Assembly (NCBI GenBank): GCA_964035795.1
Contig: OZ038325.1
Span: 1,804,699-1,868,698, forward strand
DNA length: 64,000 nucleotides
From: Pterobdella sp. o SKG-2022
Taxonomy: Eukaryota > Annelida > Clitellata > Hirudinida > Piscicolidae
Reading direction: 5' to 3'
Shown here: positions 57,432 through 64,000 of the stretch, piece after piece
How the letters are laid out: every line of letters begins with the position of its first letter
Position numbering within the stretch: position 1 is the first letter of the stretch
The notes under the pieces: model-generated
What the model was told of the DNA's origin: nothing
The model's input: the letters and a program-made list of their open reading frames with translations, nothing else
Databases searched by the model: none
Program-made: the position numbers and the translations under genes

Positions 57432-60400
57432 TGCAAGTTAAAAGCCATGAAATGCTTGAGGTCGTGCCCAAGCTTGACCTCGATGAAGATAATGATGATG
57501 ATCATCAAGTTCGTCATGAGGTGACATTCTTTTATTTTTCTTCCATCTATCATTCATTTATGAAGTTTATTATAGTGATGTTTGACCCAAGGAGTTTCAA
57601 GATCATATGTAGTAACTATTTCTCTATTTATAGATTACTCTGCTGTCAACTATACATTCATTTGAAGATTCATCCACCAACCCTCATATGTTTTTATCGA
57701 TTAATTATTCTACTTATTCACTCATTCATTTATCAAGCTACCAATCCATCTATACCATCCATCCATCCATCCATCCGCCCCATACCCATTATCAGATGTT
57801 TGTGGAAATGGATGAGTTATGTGTGGGGGAGGACAGCCAATGCGAGTGGAGAGAAAAGGCAAGATGGATCAAGTATGAAGAGGATGTGCAAGAAGGTTTT
57901 TTCACGTGCATATCATTCACACATACTTACGCCTATTTTCTCACACACAAACACACACATATAAACACACGCACATAAACACACACACACACACACCCAT
58001 CAACCTCACAGAGGCAGGAAAGTGGAGCAAGCCTCACGTCTCCTCGCTGTCTTTCCATTCCCTCGTGGAGTTGAAGAAGTGCATTGAGAAAGGTTTAACT
58101 GTTGTCATAAATGGTTTATCAACGGTTTCAAGGGGATAGACCAACTTATTGATGTTTTCAATGATTCATCTTTGTTACTATCTTCATTATCATTATCATT
58201 TTATTATAGTCAGCATCTTTCCCTTTTCCAAGGGGTCACTGACTTCTTTCCATGACCAGCCCTCTCCCTCCATTTCACCCTGTCATAGCCATCTTTAAGA
58301 ACTAATCCAAGCCCACGAAAAAGGTTTTCCATCATCCCTTTCCAGGTTAACCTTGGCCTTCCCCTTCCTCTACTACCTACAACCTCAAACCTCCACGCCT
58401 GTTTGACACAGTCGTCATCCTCTTTCCTTACTACATGACCCAGCCATCTCAAACTCCCTTGCCTCACCACTTCAACGATCGTACTATCCAACCCCAATCT
58501 AACCATCAACTCCTTTGTACTCACGCCATCAGCTAGCTGCACACCACACATCATTCTAAGCATCCGTTTTTCTGCTCTTCTCAAAATACTTTCTTCAACG
58601 GATCTTACTACCCAGGTTTTCGAGCCATATGTTATGACAGGCCTCACACATGTCCTATAAATTTGTCCTTTAATATTCCATGTGTGTTTTTTACCACATA
58701 ACATAGAAGATACACTGTCGAATGCCTTCCAACCCAGCCCGATCCTTCGTGTAACTGCTAGCTCACTTCCTCCTCCACCATTCACATTGTCTTCTAAATA
58801 ACAGTAACTATTTACTCTCTTCAACTCACGTAAACAACCATTTGAAGCATTCTTACATTTCTCATTTGCACCATTCATACAAACCCTACATTCAAAAATT
58901 CCATTCATCCTATGTGAAACTCTCTTTACCCTAGCACACCGCTCATGAATCTTCTTCTAACATGTCTTGCACCTCACACAATTTATCTTAGCCTTCTTAC
59001 CACACACAACACATGAATCAATCTTAGCCAAGACAACAACCCCACCACCACCACCACTACTCTCCATGACCTTTTTCTTCCCTAGATTAACCTTCAATCC
59101 TTTCCCTTCGAAGGCTACCTTCTAACGGATGAATTGTGCTTCTAGTTCTTCCATAGTCTCTGCCATCAAGACCAAATCATCTGCATAAAGCAGTTCATAT
59201 AAAGCACCTTTTCTTACGTCTTCCGACAATACGTCTAGCACTATTGAAAACAAAAACGGTGAGAGAACCGGTCCTTGATGGACACCTACACCAACATCAT
59301 ATTCTTCCGAATGTCCATCTCCAACCTTAACCCGCGTTTTTGCTCCTTTGTACATCGACATTATTGCCTGAACCAACCTTTCCGGTACCAATTTGCAAAA
59401 TAACTTGCTTACCATGTGGAGAAGCAGCTAGGTGCTCCTTGACAATTCCAGTTGGACCACTGGCCTTGCCATTCTTCATGATCTCTAGCGCTCTTCCCAC
59501 TTCGTTCATAGCAAATGGCTCCATGGGACCTTCAACCACTTCTACATTCACCATCCCATCCCATGGATTCTCCTCATTCATGATGGCCTCTATGTGCTCC
59601 TTCCACACTCTCTTCCGACCATCCTCGGCAAATACAATCTTCCCATTTTCGTCTTTAATGTAATTATTACCTGCTAAGTCGTTTGCTTCTTTCTTCATCA
59701 TTCTCATTCTACGGAATACGACATTTCTGTCATTCCGTATTTCTTCCATCTCTTTAACCGCCTCATTCTCCATTGCCTCAGCAACAGCTCTCTTGGCTTT
59801 CTTTTTGTCAGAGAGATAGCAAGATTTATTTTCAGCCGATAGAAGGTGCTTCCACTTCTGAAAACTTTTCCTCTTCTCTGAGATGGCTTTTTGCACATTC
59901 TGATTCAACCACCAAGTTTCACCGTGCTGAGGCCTACCTTTACTCGTACCGCACACCTCTTCAGCAGCTTTAAGAACGAAAGACATATTTTAACCATGCA
60001 TTTTGTTCATCGCATTTCTCATACAAAACCTCCATTTTTTCCGAAAATTTTGTTTTGATATCTTCGTTCAAAAGTTTCCACACTTGTGAGATATTCCTTT
60101 TTAGCACAGCTACTTCGGGCATTTTTAAGCCACCTTCTGTCTAAGACTACCTTTAGAAGCTTATGCTGAAGCTCACCTCCAATTCCCTTTACATCCATCA
60201 GAAACTTTTTCTGCCTCTTCTTCATCAACACAAAGTCAATCTCTGTCCCACTACACCCCCCATTAAAAGTTACCTTCCTACTATCCTTTTTCGTGAACCA
60301 ACTATTACCTACACACAAATCCTTTTCAACACAAAATTCTAAGAGCAATCTACCCTCCAAGTTTCTCTTGCCTATTCCGAAACCTCCATGAACACCTTCA

Positions 60401-63074
60401 AACCCATCAACCTCTTTGCCAATGTGTCCATTGAAGTCTCTTAAGCAAATCAAAACTTCATTTGCATTTTCCACTTCACACCTTTTTGCCATCTTCTAAT
60501 AAAACTTCTCTTTTTCACTCATCGATCTTCCACATTATGGGGCATACGCGCAAACAATTCTTACAACCTTTTTACCAAAAATTATTACCACTACCATTAC
60601 CCTATCTGATATCCCATTTATTTCCACAACATTCATACATCAATCCTCTTTAACTAATATTCCTACACCACCTATCTTATCTTCATTACCAGACCACCAT
60701 AGTTTAAACCTCCTATCTAAACTACCTACAAACCCATGCCTCTCAACCTCACTTCTTGGATGCAGCAAATACCAACTTCCCTCCTCACCAACTCTTCACA
60801 CAGCTCTATACTCTTCCCATTTAATGAACCAATATTATAACTACCAAAAGAAAAAGACCTCCCAAAAGAACAAGAAGAAAAAGAAGAAAGCCCAGGGATT
60901 CTTAGCACCCTCTGCCCACTCAAGAGCTGCTGGGGACTGAGGGCCATTGCTTTATTTTGTATATTCATAGAAAAATTTGCAGAGCAACAAAGTGCTTGAT
61001 GGAGCATACCCTTGCTTTCATTCCATAACACATGTTTCATGACTTCAAATAACCAAATAAGAATGCAGCTAAATAAATTTTGTTTATTTACAAACAATTC
61101 ATTTTAAATCTGCAAGTCATGTTTAATATAGCAGAAAATTGAAAAGTGACATAAATCAAACTCTATAATTGTATTTGGTCCACATGGAGAAGGGCTCTGT
61201 GAAACCAAAACCCCAGCAAGGGATGAACTAATAGTCGACCTACTTATAATTATGTTGTTCGAGGCAACTGATGGCCGACTTACAGACTATCCTTATATTT
61301 TTAGCCCTTCACCTCCCTCTTTTCTAGGAGTGGTGGATTTAGAGATGGAGTGTGAGGACATGGAGTCGATAAGCGATCAAGTGGTGAGGGAACTGGTGGA
61401 TGGAGACCACATCACTCCTGAACAATCATATTTGATTGGGCAGGCTCTTCTCTTTAAGCACAGGTCTGAGGGTAACTGTATTTCAAACTAAAATGTTTCA
61501 AATATTTGGCTCATAATTAACTCAAGACGATTTTGCTTCATTAAATTTATCTTTTTTGAATATTTTTTGAAAACACTAAAATCCCTATTGACTTGCATGT
61601 ACAATTTAAACCAACAACCAGATGAAGGAAATATAATATAACTACACCACCCACAGCCATCTCTCAGGGCAGGCCTCTTTCTCAAAGAAAGCCCACAATC
61701 TGGCTTCTACTCCATCTTTTGCCAACGTGGCGTCCAGCAACAACTTCGCCAATATGGCGTCTTTTTCCGTTTTGAGACTCAAACTGACTAGGAAACACAA
61801 AACCTGCACTGATATTGGGATGGATAAGGAAACAGACTTAGATAAGAACATTGATTGGACGGGAGACTATGAAGAACACACCAATCACCAGCCAACACCC
61901 AGTTTCAAAACACCCATGACAGAACCCGACAAACGGACTCAACCCCTGCAAACATTGGTTTCCACCAAAAGTCTCCCCGCTTCCTATCCTTTCTCAGCCA
62001 CGCCCAACACCGCTCAAAAATTTCCCCACATCCTCAAAAGAATCCCCCAAGGGGCCGAAGCCACTAATGTCCTCGTAGGCACCGCCTCCTTCCTCAAACA
62101 ACCAATCAGTGCTTTTCTACGTCTCAAACAGGCAACATGTATGCAGAATGTCACTGAAGTACCCACTGTCCCTGTGCGGTGAGTGGGTGGGATTAAGGTA
62201 GGATAAAAAGTAGGTTGGTGTAGGTGGGGCAAGGTTGTTTGTGTGTGCAGTTGATGGTTGTAGTTTATGACTTGCTTGGTGGCATGTTTGTGGTTGATAA
62301 CCTCATAACATTACTCTACACCACCTTCTTCACCTCACCACCACAAAATCACCATACCACCTACTTCATCACCACCACAAAATCTATAAACCATCCATCT
62401 CATTTTACCACCACACCTCACACAACTACCTAGCTCACTGCAACACACAACCCCTATAACCTACCTCACAGCTTCTTGTTCATCTTATTGGGACCAGCAT
62501 CTAGCGGTATTGATTATCATGAGGTAGGAAGATCCATCTCCACTCTCATGGCTGATCAAGTTTGTGTATCTTTTTTCATCGATTTTGTGTTTGTGCCATA
62601 ATAAAATTCGATGCATATTGAAGAATGGGAAGAATAAAAGTTATGGTGATGGAAAGTTGATGACTATCAGTTCGAAAACTATTATAAGGGATTGGAAATT
62701 AAACATTAAAAAACAAAAAAAAACGTGAAAACCACAGACTAAAACAACTTAGCTACACACCTATACACACACTAACGCACACAGACATTCCACGACGCAG
62801 CGTATGAGGCTACTACCCGCTCAGATCTGTTAGACTCCTTGAACCACTTTCTCAACCATTCTATGGTGCTGCCACCTGGCGACTGGCACAAAAACACTCT
62901 TCTGCCCATTGTCAACCACTCACAACGCCATAAACAATCACTACTGCGTCGGAGAAAGAAGTCAAAGAAGTTGAGAGGTAATGCTGTGTGGGTAGTTGTC
63001 TCTGGGGTATTTGTCTGTTTATCTAGCTGGTCATTTATTTATTTATCTATCTATTTATCTATCTATCCATCCAT

Positions 63075-63108
<34 letters not shown>

Positions 63109-63109
63109 G

Positions 63110-63144
<35 letters not shown>

Positions 63145-64000
63145 GTTTTTTTACCACCCACTCTACAGAGGCACCCTTATACGACCCATTGAAGAGGCAG
63201 GGAAGGTGCTTCGGGGGCCTAATTATGGACTTAAAGTCCAGATTTCCCTTTTTCCTTTCAGACTTCGTCGATGGTTATTATTATTGTTTTTATTACTGTT
63301 ATAATAACATTAATGATGCTAATAATAATAACTATTGTTATTTTTATTATTATTGTTGTTTTTTTTGTTGTTGTTATTAAACAAATCGATAAAAACAATT
63401 GCAATACTCATTTGTATATGGCTGAAGAGAGAAACTGAGTCGTTTGTTTTTTCTATTGAATTATTCCCATCATATTTGTTAATAATAAAATTATAATTTA
63501 AAATATATCTTGCAGGTTTAAGCTTTCAATGCTTAGCAGTTATAATCTTCGTTTATTTCGCCTGCCTCTCTCCCGCCATCACTTTTGGGGGACTGCTAGG
63601 TTATCTATGACCCCCTTTATATCACTTATTTAGGAATTTATTTTTTTAATAATTATAATTTTTCATTTCCATAATATTTCAATAATTTTTTGATGTTATA
63701 ATATTCAAATATCATAATAATTCATTTATAATTCTAATAAATAGTATACAAAAACACAGCATTCACTTTTCACATACATATTGGCAACTCTATTCTCAAA
63801 TAATCCATTTGAACTTCACTTAGTTTGGTAACTTTTTATTTTCCCACCTGGTCAAACTTCACGGCCACCCACCTCCCGTAGGCGAGAAGACAGACAAACT
63901 GATAGGGGTGAGTGAAATGCTGGTGGCGACAGCAATCTGCGGCACGATCTTTTCCTTGCTCTCAGGCCAGCCTCTCATCATTATAGGAGCCACTGGTCCT
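57432..64000 (+). CDS. SLC4-family Na+/bicarbonate cotransporter, partial
   Basis: This plasma-membrane transporter of the sodium-coupled bicarbonate branch (NBC/NDCBE-like, SLC4A4-A10 type) regulates pH. Exons in phase: 57432-57520, 57796-57895, 58012-58092, 61328-61463, 61657-62178, 62472-62559, 62785-62977, 63169-63273, 63516-63599, 63882-64000 and beyond. The cytosolic domain shows MFVEMDELCVGE, CEWREKARWIKYEEDV, KWSKPHVSSLSFHSLVEL, IPQGAEATNVLVG, FLFILLGPASS and MVLPPGDW. Membrane entry follows with GGLIMDLKSRFPFFLSDFVD, a first helix ending ITFGGLL, and GQPLIIIGATGP, where the window stops. The SGQPLIIIGATGP form points to the sodium-coupled rather than anion-exchanger branch; I cannot assign a paralogue. 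The first exon boundary and start codon are uncertain, and upstream exons may lie in or before the gap. A LINE occupies the 3.2-kb third intron. Confidence 0.92.
58203..61097 (-). mobile_element. RTE-like LINE, degenerate, in SLC4 intron
   Basis: A non-LTR retrotransposon inserted antisense to the host gene. In element order (minus strand): apurinic-type endonuclease pieces at 61097-60726 (NIGSLNGKSIELCEELVRR, IQEVRL) and 60492-60019 (RDFNGHIGKE, GTEIDFVLM); linker and start of reverse transcriptase at 59986-59327 (TWWLNQNVQKAI, GKASGPTGIVKEHL); the palm with YADDLVLMAE at 59415-59122; and the C-terminal part at 58908-58210 (ITYGSKTWVVR, SLRWLGHVVRKEDDD, GRGRPRLTWKGMM). Frames are interrupted between blocks and a part of the reverse transcriptase between GIVKEHL and SKLFCKLVPE is missing, so it is not autonomous. 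The short 3' end has TGATAATGATAATGA repeats. A truncated relative lies at 13536-13745. Confidence 0.9.
63037..63144 (+). repeat. (TCTA)n microsatellite in SLC4 intron
   Basis: About 108 bp of ATCT repeats with few interruptions, between the exons ending 62977 and starting 63169; it lies 25 bp before the acceptor CTCTACAG. Confidence 0.95.

Overview
Invertebrate metazoan nuclear DNA. The window is AT-rich, gene-dense, intron-rich and full of microsatellites, with LINE, SINE and foldback debris. The genes are conserved animal housekeeping genes, and a fibrinogen-domain protein, RTE-like LINEs and a LINE 3' end of a type I associate with molluscs and annelids suggest a lophotrochozoan. The sequence alone does not settle the species.

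Layout. Positions 1-11866 hold a tandem satellite of about 17.5 monomers of 677-678 bp. Positions 12553-24106 (+) hold a complete 28-exon gene for the second-largest RNA polymerase II subunit (POLR2B/RPB2, 1171 aa). Next comes a divergent pair: an unrecognised 93-aa three-exon gene (24244-24647, -) and a complete four-exon EMRE/SMDT1 gene (24931-25783, +), the essential regulator of the mitochondrial calcium uniporter. Positions 27500-33328 (-) hold a complete ARPC3 gene (Arp2/3 complex subunit 3), with a fibrinogen-related ORF nested in its third intron on the same strand. Positions 35243-55648 (-) hold a large TRIP12-type HECT E3 ubiquitin ligase with about 45 recognisable exons covering armadillo repeats, WWE and HECT; only the N-terminus is unresolved. 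After a 200-bp assembly gap, an SLC4-family sodium/bicarbonate cotransporter runs on the + strand from 57432 past the window end, and a degenerate LINE sits in one of its introns on the - strand.

I joined the genes exon by exon using splice sites, reading phase and family similarity. For POLR2B, EMRE, ARPC3 and the 93-aa gene the phases close exactly. These genes are unrelated in function and do not form a pathway.

The most unusual feature is in the introns. Many are G/T-rich just after the donor and A/C-rich just before the acceptor, so the two ends are potentially complementary. In at least six introns of three genes a (CA)n microsatellite ends exactly at the AG of the 3' splice site. One 109-nt TRIP12 intron starts as (GU)n and ends as (CA)n. 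The TRIP12 protein also carries long asparagine-rich insertions inside otherwise conserved domains, including the HECT domain.
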